DNA of 64,000 nucleotides. Source: Aquatica leii (lineage: Eukaryota; Arthropoda; Insecta; Coleoptera; Lampyridae). Made by a program: the position numbers and the translations under genes. The notes beneath the pieces are model-generated. The model had not been told where the DNA came from and did no database searches. It saw nothing but the letters and a program-made list of their open reading frames with translations. Shown in pieces: positions 11,951-23,114 of the stretch (position 1 is the stretch's first letter; the number at the start of each line of letters is the position of its first letter). The DNA lies in assembly GCA_035610365.1 (NCBI GenBank), contig CM069432.1, forward strand, positions 73,784,520-73,848,519. The letters are read 5' to 3'.

Positions 11951-14724
11951 ATAGTTAACATTTGAAAATAAAACACATTAAAGTAAAGGTGCAAGTCTTG
12001 AAAAACAGATTTTATACGATACGATATAATACATATATATTTATTATTTATTTACAAATTTAAAAATATCTAAAATAAATGTCATCGCCTTTAACCCTTT
12101 TTCACACTTTTTCTCGATTTTCTAATCCACACCTTTGTCGCCACTAAAACGTCCATTTCTGTAGTTGTGGAAATTATTCATTTTACGGAAGCTGAAATTA
12201 GAAAAAATACTTAACTAAACCACTAATATTTATATTTGATTTGATTTTTTACAGGGTTCCCAGCGATCTAGAAAATTGTAAAAAATCTGGGTATTTTAAA
12301 ATCGGGACAAACATGTAAAATTTAGAGAAAGCCTGTTTCTATGTCTTTTTGTATACTAACCGTTCATCTGCAATTATGAATTATGTGTTCTTTTGTGTCT
12401 GTTAAAAATATGTATAAAGATGTTTTACCTTTATAACTGGAACTTTTAGTATAACACAATTACAGGAAGTTAACACTCCACTTGTACAACACGCACATCA
12501 ACAAAACTTGAACGATTGTCTAGCAGGTAAAAAAAACGACGTTCAATTTTAAACTAGTCTTAAAAGAACCCGGTGGTTATTTAAATTACTATACCCATTC
12601 TCTCCCACTTCAACAACATAATTTTAAATTTTACAAACGGTGGGCGTTTGTTTAATATTAATTCAATGATTCTTGAAATTTATTTTTGTTAAGTTTAAAT
12701 TAACCCCGTAACGTGCATGCTAGAGTTAATTCTATTACGCTAAATGGGCCAAAATAGGCACGCTATAGGAAACATAAGAAAAAAATGGTCTTTTTGATTT
12801 TTTTTATTTACATCTGTCTTGTAAGCTATAAAATGTTAGAGTAATATTACTTTTCGTCCAGTTGTAAAACAAAGAAACGTTTTTTTTTAAAATTATTATT
12901 GATTTAGTAGTGAAAGACTTTTTTTGTAATGTAATATGTAAAAATTATAAAACTGCAAAGATAAGTGTTTATAGACAGTTATTTTGTGTTTAGTTATTAC
13001 TTTTGGCCAAAATAAAGTTCAAAAATGTATTTTCTTAAATTTAAAAAAACGATTCTTTTGTGGTTTTTTTTAAAAAAAAGTGCTTTAAGAGGTTAAATAA
13101 GAAGTTGAGAATAATCAGTACAAATGTCATATCCTTATTGTTAACTGCGACATGAAAACTTAAGTTACAATTTTTTTTACGAAATTTAATTTTTTTTTTA
13201 ATTATGGCTACATAATAAAAAACTGTTGAATTAATTCCAGAAAGTTCATTTGAAGCACTAGATCAATTATTGTATTGTCACTTTCGACATTAATATTACT
13301 TTTTTACCGTTTATCGCAAATAAACTATCCTTTAATAAGAAACACTAAAATTTGCCTGTATTACGTTTTTAAAATTGGATATTGATGCGCATATAGCTCC
13401 TTTATGAGTCACAATATTAAAGAAGCTTAAATACAAAACTTGTTCGGTATGTCTGTTTGGAAAAATTCATTTTTCTTATTTGCTATCAAGAGGCCAAGTT
13501 TATATTGTAATTGTTTAACGGACTTGTTAAAGCAGAAATGAATATTAAACTCTGCTCAAAGTAATAACGATTTGTTTTAAAAAAATTTTGTCAGCATCGA
13601 CAGAATGAGATTCTTTAAATGAAATTTCCGTTAAAACTGCAATATCTAAGAAAAAGACCTTGAATGGTCGAAGAGACCGACACAGGGATTATCCACAAAG
13701 GCTATTGTTTGGTGCCCAGTTGACACACAGCCGCAATGCAAAACAAGTTCTTAAATTAATCATTTACCGTAACGGATGAAACAAAAACGACAAAAAAGTT
13801 TTTACAATCAACATTAAGATGCCATCGCGTTTATTAATACTTTCTCTTTAACCTGCTAAACGCCTTTGAAGAAAAATTTGATATTTTTTATCGATTTAAG
13901 GGCGATAATTTGAACTATTGTCAATACGATTTTGTATCGATCCACATTACAAATTATAAAAAAGTTTGTTTAAAAAAAATAATTTTTAGGTTGAAATTAA
14001 ATTAAAAAAATCATTAGGCTACAAACAAAAAAAGAACAATGTTTATGACGATAATCAGATTAAAATAGTACATTCCAGAAAACTGTTGTGCGAGGGTAAT
14101 GGTGGAACTTAAATAAAGTTTACTTCTAAGGATTTCATTGTTACCCAATTAGATATTTATTATAAATGTAAGCAGTAACTAAACCTACAAACACTAATTA
14201 ATAATAATCAATTACACTTACAACTCCACTAAAATGTTTTTTTTCAAATACAAGTTTTTCTAAGATAATAAGTCTCAGCGTATACAACTACGGATCCTAT
14301 ATACTTATAAGAATTACAACAAATAATTAGCGAAACAATGACTGCAGGTTCCATCTGCAGTGCTTTTAAATATTTTTAAAATAAGTGTTTGTCTATTTAA
14401 AAAAAACATACCCTTGAATTTGTTGTAATTAGAGCTTACGGAGCGACTAACTAACTTCTGACGATTTTGATCAATTCTTTAAAAATTCATAATCTGAAAA
14501 CTAAGCGGGAATGCACAAAAAAACCAAAATAAAGGTACTTTTTTGCCATGAGAATCACCAAAAATCAGAAACGCAATTGGTAAACTCATTTCTTAGTTCC
14601 TCCTTGTAAGTCGTAATAATAGTAAGAGGTAACTATTAGAATATAGAAAAGTAATTTTGGTTTAGGGTGATTTTTCTTCCGAGGACGTTTTTCCGCTATA
14701 CAGTCTTATTCTACACAAAAACAT

Positions 14725-15120
14725 TCTACTAAAAGGTTAATTTTTAGGATTAACATAAAATTAACTGTTTAGAATGTCTGTTTCACAACTTTTATAGACA
14801 TTGATTATAAAACTCACCAAAAATAACATTTATGTGGTTACTAAAAAGACATGTAGTCTCATTCTGTACTATAAGGCTACTAAAAACTTAATTTTTAGGA
14901 TTAACATTAAATTAATTTTGTAGGATGTCAGTTGTATAACTTTTTCAAGACATTAATTAGAAATCTCTGAAAAGATATCAAAAAGTTAACTTATAAGGTT
15001 AGTAAAAAACAAGTAGTCTCGTTTTATACTTGAAAGCTCTTAATAGGTTAATTTTTATGGTTACCATCAAGTTAACTTTTTAAAACGGCTTTTGAGTAAC
15101 AATTAAAGTTGTCTATTGAA
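14725..15120. repeat. Tandem repeat, period about 150-160 bp, about 3 copies
   Basis: Copies of GGTTAATTTTTAGGATTAAC-like sequence start near 14,736, 14,887 and 15,046. Each is preceded by a GTAGTCTCATTCTGTACT-like block and followed by an AGGATGTCnGTT block. It lies just inside the right end of the CCCACA element and differs in sequence from the left array, although both are built from GGTTAA/TTAACC-like words. Confidence 0.7.
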
Positions 15121-15407
15121 AAGTTATCCAAAAGTCAACCCCTGTGGGTAAGAAACGAGATAGGTCGCCATATTTTATACTTTAAGCTTATACAAAAAGT
15201 AACCATTACGTTTACAATTTGGCGTATTATTAGGAATAACTATTTGTTGTGAATAAGTTAACCATTAAGGACACGCGGTAGAACTAACTTTTATGAATGA
15301 CTAAAAGGCACGATAAAGATACCACATGCTTGTCAACTTTTCAGGTTAAAGTATGATCACTTTTTAGACAATTAAGGTTAACTTTGGTTATGTGGGTTGG
15401 TAAAATC

Positions 15408-16559
15408 TAGTATCCATTATATTTCTTGTTTTGTTAAAAATGCAAGCTAAATAGTTGAAATTTTAAAAAACAATTGCCAGGGATCACGCGATATAAGTTG
15501 TGTATTTAAATATTGAATTGTTATTTAACTAAAGTTTTGTTAAATTTCTAGAAGTTTCATTTTTGTTGTAACATTTATTGTAACTAGAAAAATGTTTCAT
15601 TTATCAGAAAGTACTTAACCACGCCAAAGCCAACAAAAAAAGACAGTTAGCGGGCGTGAATATCAATTTTTTGACTTTTTCTTACCTACTATGCTTGTGA
15701 ACGCAATTTTATTAATTTGGACTTTGCAAAGTTTATTTCTGCCTTAAAAATATTTTATTGTCTCAAATAAAGTTAGATGTTTTGATTATTTTGTTGCTTG
15801 CTTTGTGTTATCTGATGACAGATTTAAAATGTACATGGTCTAGTGCAAATGTGATGTGCAATTAAAACTAATTTTACAAAGTATAATTATATATTATACA
15901 TGTGTTGTATATATGTACACTGACCAGTATGATAAACATATATGTATATAATTTTATGTATATAAACAATTTTACATCAATTATACGTATATAATAGATG
16001 GACTAAAATGCAAATACATAATTTTCGACTAATATTATACAAAAAATATATGTAAATTTGTAGTATACCTTTATGTATTTTATACATAGAATATATTTAA
16101 ATTGTTTACTGGGATTGGCTAGACACAATTAAAAACTTAGAACATAGAATTACTGATGTTATTCATTTATATTAAATTTTTGCTGAAGTGCTGAAAGACA
16201 ACATAATTAACATCGGTTATAAATTTCAAATAATTGTAAGTATATTCTAATTAATTTTTTTTACTGTAAATATACAAAAATATTTATTTGTATAGCTAGT
16301 ACAATAAGTGCTATTTTGCGAGTATCAGCATATTTGTAGACGAAGATGAAACCGAAGCTTACAAAATGCAAATACTCGCAAAATACTTTTAAGACGTGCA
16401 ACTTTTAATCAAATATAATAACATTTGTTGCTAAAACGAAAACTTGTAATGACGAAGTTTAATTGTTTTGAAAATTAATTTGACAATCACATAATTTTAT
16501 TAGAATTTAATAAATATAAAAATAAAGCTAGTATTGTTTTTAGCAGTAATATATATGTA
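15408..16559. other. AT-rich spacer with one hairpin
   Basis: No gene is seen. The sequence 15,880-16,100 is rich in ATATGTATA-type words. A perfect 14-bp inverted repeat (TATTTTGCGAGTAT, 16312-16325, and its complement at 16372-16385) encloses 46 bases, and pairing continues imperfectly inward, giving a moderately stable stem in otherwise unstructured AT-rich DNA. Confidence 0.55.
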
Positions 16560-16800
16560 AATCAATTTATTACATTTGTTTCAACAAATGTTGTAAGTGT
16601 TATTCTAAACAATAACACAGATAATGATGTAGTATGTTAATAAATCTAACAGAATGACAGATAAAGTTCAATTATTTAATGATTATTAGTGCCAACTTCT
16701 AGTTATAAAATTCTATCACGCTATACCGGCGTAGGCCCGAAAAGGAAAACTTTCGGCCGATTATGATGCCTGTAAAATACATCAAAACGGACGAAAACAC
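16560..16800 (-). repeat. Dispersed repeat R, copy 1
   Basis: Reverse-complement copy of a repeat also present at about 41,935-42,055 and 60,527-60,745. In plus sense it begins CGTCCGTTTTGATGTATTTT, passes through a CCGGCCTAGGCCGG-like palindrome (degraded here), then GTAGAATTTTATAAC and GAAGTTGGCAcTAATAAT. It ends near AGATTTATTAACATAC and GGAATAACAC. This copy and the 60.6-kb copy are similar over more than 200 bp. There is no coding capacity. It is probably a MITE or the end of a larger element. Confidence 0.65.
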
Positions 16801-18829
16801 AAAAAAATATTATTATACTTATTTCATAAATAGAATTTGTCCATAAACGTCTACCTAAAAAAATATGTTGTTTAAAATTTAAAGAGAGTAAATGATTGTA
16901 CATAGCAATACCTTTTATTAATACGTTTTATTAAAAAATTTAAAATTGTTTAGTTATTGTGTAAAAGTTTAACTAGACTACTTTGTTTGTCTATAAAATT
17001 TTCTCATTTTATACCTCATACTGTACTGTAATAAGATTTCTTAAATGTAGAAGAAACTGTATTAAGTTTAAAGATATGCTATAAATCAGTTTTAAAATTT
17101 TCTGTAAACGTTAGATTAATTATTTACTAGAACAACTTTAATGTTATAAATTATTTACATATTTATTTTTTAAGTACTGATAAAAAATAAGTGATTCAAT
17201 ATTAATAAATGTATGTACACTACTAGTATTTCAGTAAAAATATTGGCAATATAAATTACGACGGGCACGTTTAAAGTTTATTTGACGTTTAAAGGTTTTT
17301 ATTGACGACTTTGGTTTTATACGTGCGAGTGATAGATTACAGTAATTTACTATGTTGCAATTCAAGGCGTTTATATTATTATGTTAACGACACATTTTAT
17401 AATTCTGTTACTTGGTTATTACAATAAACTTTACGTTTGTTCAAAAAAGTAAATGTTTTTTTAAATAAAATTAATTGTATAGGTAGACAATATTTGTAAT
17501 GTTTAAAGTATTAGCAAATAAAATTTTATTTAAATTTTATTACAGTTAATTGCATTTAATAATTATGTTTATATGTAAACATGATTTGTTTTTAAGTTGT
17601 TTTGTTTACATTTTTAAAACAAAACTGTATTATTCTACAATAGATTTTTTTTATTTTTGTAAAATTTTGTGGCATTAATCTACTTACTTGACATTTTCTA
17701 TTAAGTAGTATGTAGCAGTGCAACTAAACAATTTATACTAGTGAAATGTTTTATTAGATTTAATGTGTTTAACTATTCATATACAAAAATGTAAGAATAA
17801 AGAACACTTTCTTTATAATTTTTTAATTTTGAGAATAGTAGTGTATTAATAAAGTTAACATAAATTAGGTGTTTGCTTCATATAATGAAAATTGATTTTT
17901 TAGGATAGATTACAAAATATGTACTATAATAAATATCTATAATTATTTTTGAAAAATATTTGTATTTTTGCAATGTTGCATTTTACACTTACAAATTGAT
18001 TGTTTTAATATAAAATAATTTGCAACAAAACAACTAGTATAGTTTCTACCAATTGTAAGTAATATCTTAACGTGTTATCACATGCTTTTTTTACACTTCT
18101 TTATATTTTGGAAAAGTCTTTTAGAATAAATCATTAAATTTAAATAGTTTATATTAAAAAAATGTTGCTTGCAGCGTTAACAAACTTACCAAATCCATGA
18201 TCCATAAATAATTTAAAATAATAATCTTAAAAGTACCATTATTTAAAAATTAAAAACAGAGTACTTACAGAATTTGAATTATTACTACAATAAAAATATT
18301 TTAAAATATTCAAATAATAACAACCTAATGGAAACAAATGTCAAGTTTGATTGAATAATATTAAAATAGTTGATTTTGTACGTGTAAATTTTTTATCGAT
18401 TTTATCTTATACTATGATAAGATTATAATACGAGTATATAAAACATTTAATAATAAGATAATAATAATTGACATCTAAGTAATAAACGTTTAGTAAAAAA
18501 ACTTGTATTTGCTTCTATTAACTGTACAATGAGTGTTTGAAATAAGTTTTGAAGATAGATCCATCTATGAAATGCTAAAAATCTTTAATTTATTTCACAT
18601 ACAATAAAACGATAAAATATAAATTTTAAGACAATTACGTTTTAATACACATTAATGTCGTATTTGCGATACGTGTGCTTATACATAAGTGTCTAACATA
18701 CTGTTCTAAGAAAAGTGTGTATGCATAAAGTGGATACATAATTAATATTTTACACATAAAAGTTTTACCATAAAACATATTAATGATTTTTTAGGGTAAA
18801 CGGTGTATTTATTTAATACAATTTCTAAG
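16801..18829. other. AT-rich spacer, no gene seen
   Basis: Very AT-rich, with many stops in every frame. The 60-codon minus frame at 16,721-16,903 overlaps repeat R and has no family motif. No inverted repeats or tandem arrays stand out. Confidence 0.5.
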
Positions 18830-18865
18830 CAAACTTTTGAACTTGAGCTAAATTCTTCGTCAGGC
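18830..18865 (-). ncRNA. Degenerate hammerhead-ribozyme-like core of PLE 1
   Basis: On the minus strand, CTGACGA (18863-18857) matches the hammerhead core CUGANGA. It is followed by a GAA...TTC mini-stem and then CAAAAG, where an intact core has GAAA. It sits about 150 bases beyond the end of the GIY-YIG remnant on the same strand, where PLE hammerhead motifs are known to occur. The lost G makes activity unlikely. Confidence 0.35.
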
Positions 18866-19512
18866 ACTATTATTTAAATTAATTTTACAATTGTAAAACT
18901 AAGGGAATTAAAAACGCAAGTTTATTTAACTACAGCGTTTGCTCAAAAATCTACAGGAAAACCACCATAAAAACTCAAAACGCTTAAATATAATTGATGG
19001 ACAAATTAAGATTAGGAAGTAACAGGTAACTTGGTGTCAGATAGTTCGTAACTACTGTCTCTATTAAAATTGTTAAGATATTTAATAATTTCAATAGTTT
19101 TTCTAATCTTTCTTGATTCCTAGTTATTTGTTTTAGAAATTACTTTAGTTTTCTCAAAGTTTATATCACGAAGAGTGTCAAGTACATGTTTGGTAATGAC
19201 ATACTTACTTGGCTGGAGTAAACGAAGATGTCTTTTATGTCCTTTTAATCTTGTATCCATAGTTCTACCAGTCTCGCCAATTTATACCTGGTTATAGCTG
19301 CATGGGACTTTAGTTGTAGTGTTATAAGCAATTTTTATCTTATGTTTTCTTAGCAATAATCCAATTTTGTCATTTATGTTGAAAACAAAGGGTAGAATAA
19401 CAAAATTTTGGTTAACAGCTGAATCATCTGTTAAAGTAGGTCTTGTCTTTGATTAAAGAATTTTTCTGATTTGTTCTTTATTAAAACAATTTCTTATAAA
19501 AATTAAAAATAA

Positions 19513-19682
19513 TAATAATAGAAATCAACATATATAATCAAATTAAATTAAAATTGGTTAAATATTTGAAGTTTGACAAATTTCAAAAATGTTGTGTTGT
19601 TCAAATTTTTGAAATTTGTCAAACTTCAAATATTTAACCAATTTTAATTTAATTTGATTATATATGTTGATTTCTATTATTA
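19513..19682. repeat. Perfect palindrome, 78-bp arms, 14-bp loop
   Basis: Bases 19513-19590 are the exact reverse complement of 19605-19682; I checked all 78 positions. The loop is 14 bases (19591-19604). The arms include AATATTTGAAGTTTGACAAA near the centre, a word that partly recurs as ATATTTGAAGTTTGATTTTT just to the right (about 19,708). It interrupts PLE 1. A perfect arm match in otherwise diverged surroundings implies recent formation or active correction, or an assembly artefact. Confidence 0.95.
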
Positions 19683-19743
19683 ATATTTTTTTTAAAAGTT
19701 TATATAATATTTGAAGTTTGATTTTTCTATTCCAATAATACGC

Positions 19744-19765
19744 CTGAAGATGACTCTGTCGAAAC
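19744..19765 (+). ncRNA. Hammerhead-like core inside the insertion
   Basis: CTGAAGA (19744-19750), one unpaired T, a 3-bp stem GAC/GTC closed by TCT (19752-19760), then GAAAC (19761-19765). This fits the minimal CUGANGA...GAAA hammerhead core described in Penelope-like elements. Its strand is opposite to PLE 1, so it belongs to the inserted block that also holds the palindrome. Stem II is very short, and stems I and III were not resolved. Confidence 0.45.
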
Positions 19766-20212
19766 ATGTAGCGTTAATTAAAATATAAAAATTAAAAATA
19801 TAAAGGGGAAGGTTTAGTGAATCTATATAAAAATAAAAAATATATTATAAAAATTAACTTAAAGTGTTCTAACTATACAATTTATCTTTCTGACAAATTA
19901 TTGTTGCACGATTATATAATGTGTGAATCGTTTCAAGTTTCTGAGCTAGGTGATAATGAGAATTTACGTTTATGTATTATAATCTGTATGTGTTATTTTT
20001 TGATAAACTAAATGTATTACAGTACCATCAGGTTTCCTTTTTATCTTTACATCAAGAAAAACAAAGATACCATTAATTTCATTTTCAATATTAAATTTTA
20101 TTGACAGATGATAGTTAACGTATTTCAGAAAAATTTGTAGTTTATTTTCACCATGAGACCAAATCGCAAAAATATTATCTACTTTATTTACTAGCAAAGT
20201 ATATGTGTACAT

Positions 20213-20584
20213 TTTGCTAAAAATGCGTTAAATGATAGTACTGTAAAAACGTGATACAATGCCACATGTAAAAATATTGTACAATTAAATCAAAATAAGA
20301 AGTTTCAATGTTCAAAAGTTTAGAAAAGGCACGACCATGGTCAAGTGCGATAATATGTTAAACAATAAGTTTCATAAGTAGCAAACGGCTCGTGTTTTAA
20401 ACTAGGTTGCGTGGTATAAAATGGCTTATGAACAAGTTTTTAACAGTTGCTTACGCTAAAATTCAAAAGTTAAAACTTTTTTATAAGTAGTAACTATAAG
20501 CTGTATTTTAAATTAATTTAAAATAAGTGAATAATGATCGTACACCTACTATAAATAATTTTACTCCTAATGCATCAAAAGATC
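20213..20584. other. Spacer, no gene seen
   Basis: AT-rich sequence between PLE 1 and the foldback element. It probably includes the decayed 5' part of the PLE, but no further RT text is legible. Confidence 0.4.
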
Positions 20585-20586
20585 TA

Positions 20587-21523
20587 CAGTGTGTCCCCGG
20601 ATAGGTGAAACGACTCTTGTGAAAGATAAAAAATTTTCGATATAAAATTTCATTGTTTGGGGTTCAGCCCTGCTTAGTTAAAGACTAATTTCTGGCATAA
20701 TTTTAGTTTTCTAAAATCATGTATGCCTTGGATCTTTTCAAAAATCTGATTCTTGGTTCTAGTAAACTACCTTTGTTAGTAAAGATATAAAAAAATTTAA
20801 TTAACAAAAGTTGTTTAGAATTATGAAAGAATTCTACTTCTAGAATTTCAAACACCTAGGCCAACGCTGATGTTTTGGCAATTCACAATAATTTTTATCC
20901 GATAGTTTAATATTGTTTATCCCCGGATGGGTGATATGACTCTTGTAAAAGCGATAAAATTCTAAATAAACAAAATAAATAAAAGAATTTCTTTAACACA
21001 GTTTATTATTATGAATATTAAAAGATAACACTTAAATTATTAGCTATTACAAGTTACTGGCTTGACACTGATAAGTTATAATGAAATAGTAAATTAATAC
21101 TCAGATTAAAAATAAACAATTTGTTTTTCCATAGCAATTTTTGTAGAATGAGCGTGACATCTTGGCCGGCTAGATCTCCATACCTTTCGATAATGGATTT
21201 TAAACTATCAGATAAAAATTATTGTAAATTGCCAAAACATCAACGTTGGCCTAGGTGCTTGAAATTCTAGAAGTAGGACTCTTTCATGATTCTAAACAAC
21301 TTTTGTTAATCAAATTTTGTTATATCTTCACTAACAAAGGTAGTCTACTAGAACCAAAAATCAGATTTTTGAAAAGATCCAAGGCATACATGATTTTAGA
21401 AAACTAAAATTATGCCAGAAATTAGTTTTTAACTAAACAGGGTTAAACCCCAAACAATGAAATTTTATATCAAAAAATTTTTATCTTTCACAAGAGTCGT
21501 TTCACCTATCCGGGGACACACTG
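20587..21523. mobile_element. Foldback DNA element with about 330-bp inverted arms
   Basis: The left arm starts CAGTGTGTCCCCGGATAGG at 20587 and the right arm ends with its complement at 21523. Both ends are flanked by TA (20585-20586 and 21524-21525), a TA target duplication as in Tc1/mariner/pogo elements. The arms (about 20,587-20,915 and 21,195-21,523) match almost base for base, including the block AAATCATGTATGCCTTGGAT versus its complement. A third, partial terminal copy (CCCCGGATGGGTGATATGAC) lies inside at about 20,920. There are no coding frames. It is a non-autonomous foldback element, possibly formed by nested or head-to-head insertion. Confidence 0.85.
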
Positions 21524-21984
21524 TATATAATAAACAGTACATCAAATTTAAAAAATAATGCCGTAAAAGTAAGTAATTAAAATAACAGAAAATGTATTAT
21601 CAGCTTACTTCAAATTACAACTACATAATTACAAATCATCAATGTTGTGATCAACGTCTTCAATGTTACGCTACAGTTTGAACTTACTTAAAAATGTAGG
21701 CATATCAAAGCTTTATAGATTACAAGCTATACTGAAACTGGCATTAGTTGGTTATGTGCCTAAAAATTTTAGAACACGATATTAATAAATTTATAAATAA
21801 ATCTAATAACTGCCGAAACCACATGACGTTCGTCAAATGACGACGAGATAGGCTCGCGCAAAGAAGCTCCGACGGTCTGTTCGTTTGATTTTTAATTTTA
21901 CATTGCGTCTGGCATGTCGTTGTACACGGAAAGGACGTCAAACAAGTTCTAAAGACTAGGACGTACACGCGGTCCGCTTACTTG

Positions 21985-22168
21985 TAGGAGAGATGAATTA
22001 CTAAATATGTCTATAGATGAATTACTAAATTCAGTTATCACATCACTTCTTAAAACAAAGAATAGTATTTATGAAGCATTTGCAGTAACCAATACAAATT
22101 AGATTCAATTGATTAAGCTACATAAAGAGTTTGTCAGAATATGTGGGAAGTACGATAACTATAAATAA
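21985..22168 (+). other. Exon-like open stretch with one stop
   Basis: After a possible acceptor (TTACTTGTAG, AG near 21,988) a frame reads DELLNMSIDELLNSVITSLL and on through TKNSIYEAFAVTN, meets a TAG, then resumes IKLHKEFVRICGKYDNYK before TAA near 22,168. GATGAATTACTAAAT is duplicated within it. The text looks protein-like but I do not recognise a family. An AATAAA signal follows at 22,183. It could be the 3' end of a decayed gene or retroelement, or chance. Confidence 0.25.
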
Positions 22169-23114
22169 TAAGCATAAAATAAAGACCATTGTTTGAATCA
22201 ACTGTTACCTTGTTTTCCTCGTAAGAGCGACAACTAACTTAGTTGTTCCGGCGATAGAGTCTTAGGATTTGTAGTGTTAGATTAGATAAAATAATTTAAG
22301 GCGCTAAAACGATGAAAAACTAAGATGTGGTAACACAGAATATATATTTATTATATCACAAACAGTAGTTCGAAGAAGAAGTCGGTATCACAGACATGGA
22401 AACCCGCTACGGGCAACTACAAACAAGCTAAATTAAATCGGAATACAAAAAAATACGTGCTTACCCCAAATAAAACTTTCACTAAAATCGCAGCAATCTA
22501 CTAACTCATTTTCGCATAGATGTACGTGAAACACTTGACGATGACAGCCTTGTTAAGCGTATACAACGCTAGACAAAGTCTCCGTCTTTCGAACGTTACC
22601 GGAAGAGTGAATTAATTCGTGTTTGACAATTTGGCATACTAATCCTACTCCAACAACAAAAAGTACGCGTACCGAGGATACATTTTATACTAGAGAATTT
22701 TTAACATAACAAAAAAAAATTGTCGATTACTTTTAATTAGTTTAGAAATTCTTAATGAAAAAGTAATTCTTTTTCCAACATTGAAGACCTAATAACTTGT
22801 TACCTGTGCATATTTAAACAATCGTCTTTATTTTATGTCTATTATTTATAGTTATTGTACTTTTCAGATATTTTGACTCATCTTGTATACATAGCTCAAC
22901 CGAACAACAAAAGCAAAGCGGCAAATTTATATAACATTTGTGAGATGTTTGTTCTAAGTTTTGTTAAAAAATAGTTTTTTTATTTAATATGATAAAATTT
23001 AGTAGAATTCATTAATAACAACACTACGTCTAAAGTAATACAAAAAAATAATGACGTCTGGCAAAATCACAATTTACAAGTCGTTTTAGAATTATGACAA
23101 GAACTGTATTACTT

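Larger units (their letters stand above)
11292..15396. mobile_element. Large non-autonomous DNA element with CCCACA termini
   Basis: The left end reads CCCACACAGCCAAAAGTAACC-like sequence from 11292. The right end, on the complementary strand, reads CCCACATAACCAAAGTTAAC from 15396. Just outside both ends is the heptamer TAAAATC (11282-11288 and 15401-15407), offset by 3 and 4 bases, a possible target-site duplication. Inside each end lies a different tandem array, about 97 bp period on the left and about 155 bp on the right. The core (about 12,000-14,690) has no substantial open frame. I read this as a non-autonomous DNA transposon with subterminal repeats, where transposase-binding sites usually sit. 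The superfamily is unknown. Confidence 0.5.
18830..20212 (-). pseudogene. Penelope-like element 1: RT and GIY-YIG remnants
   Basis: Minus-strand Penelope-like retroelement, coding for a reverse transcriptase fused to a GIY-YIG endonuclease. The open part 20,212-19,970 contains VDNIFAIWSHGENKLQIFL (the RT catalytic region, with VDN where Y-V/A-D-D is usual), then FLDVKIKRKPDGT and KITHTDYN. Thumb-like text continues to about 19,840. After an inserted block (about 19,500-19,800) the nuclease resumes at about 19,340: VPCSYNQV, a stop in place of the conserved Tyr, then IGETGRTMDTRLKGHKRHLR. A tail ending NNFNRDSSYELSD lies near 19,030. A degenerate hammerhead-like core follows at 18,863-18,830. 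Stops, frameshifts and the insertion make it dead. Confidence 0.82.

Noticed and set aside
19817..20011. 64-codon plus-strand ORF
   Set aside because: It is antisense to the PLE 1 reverse-transcriptase remnant and has no motif of its own.
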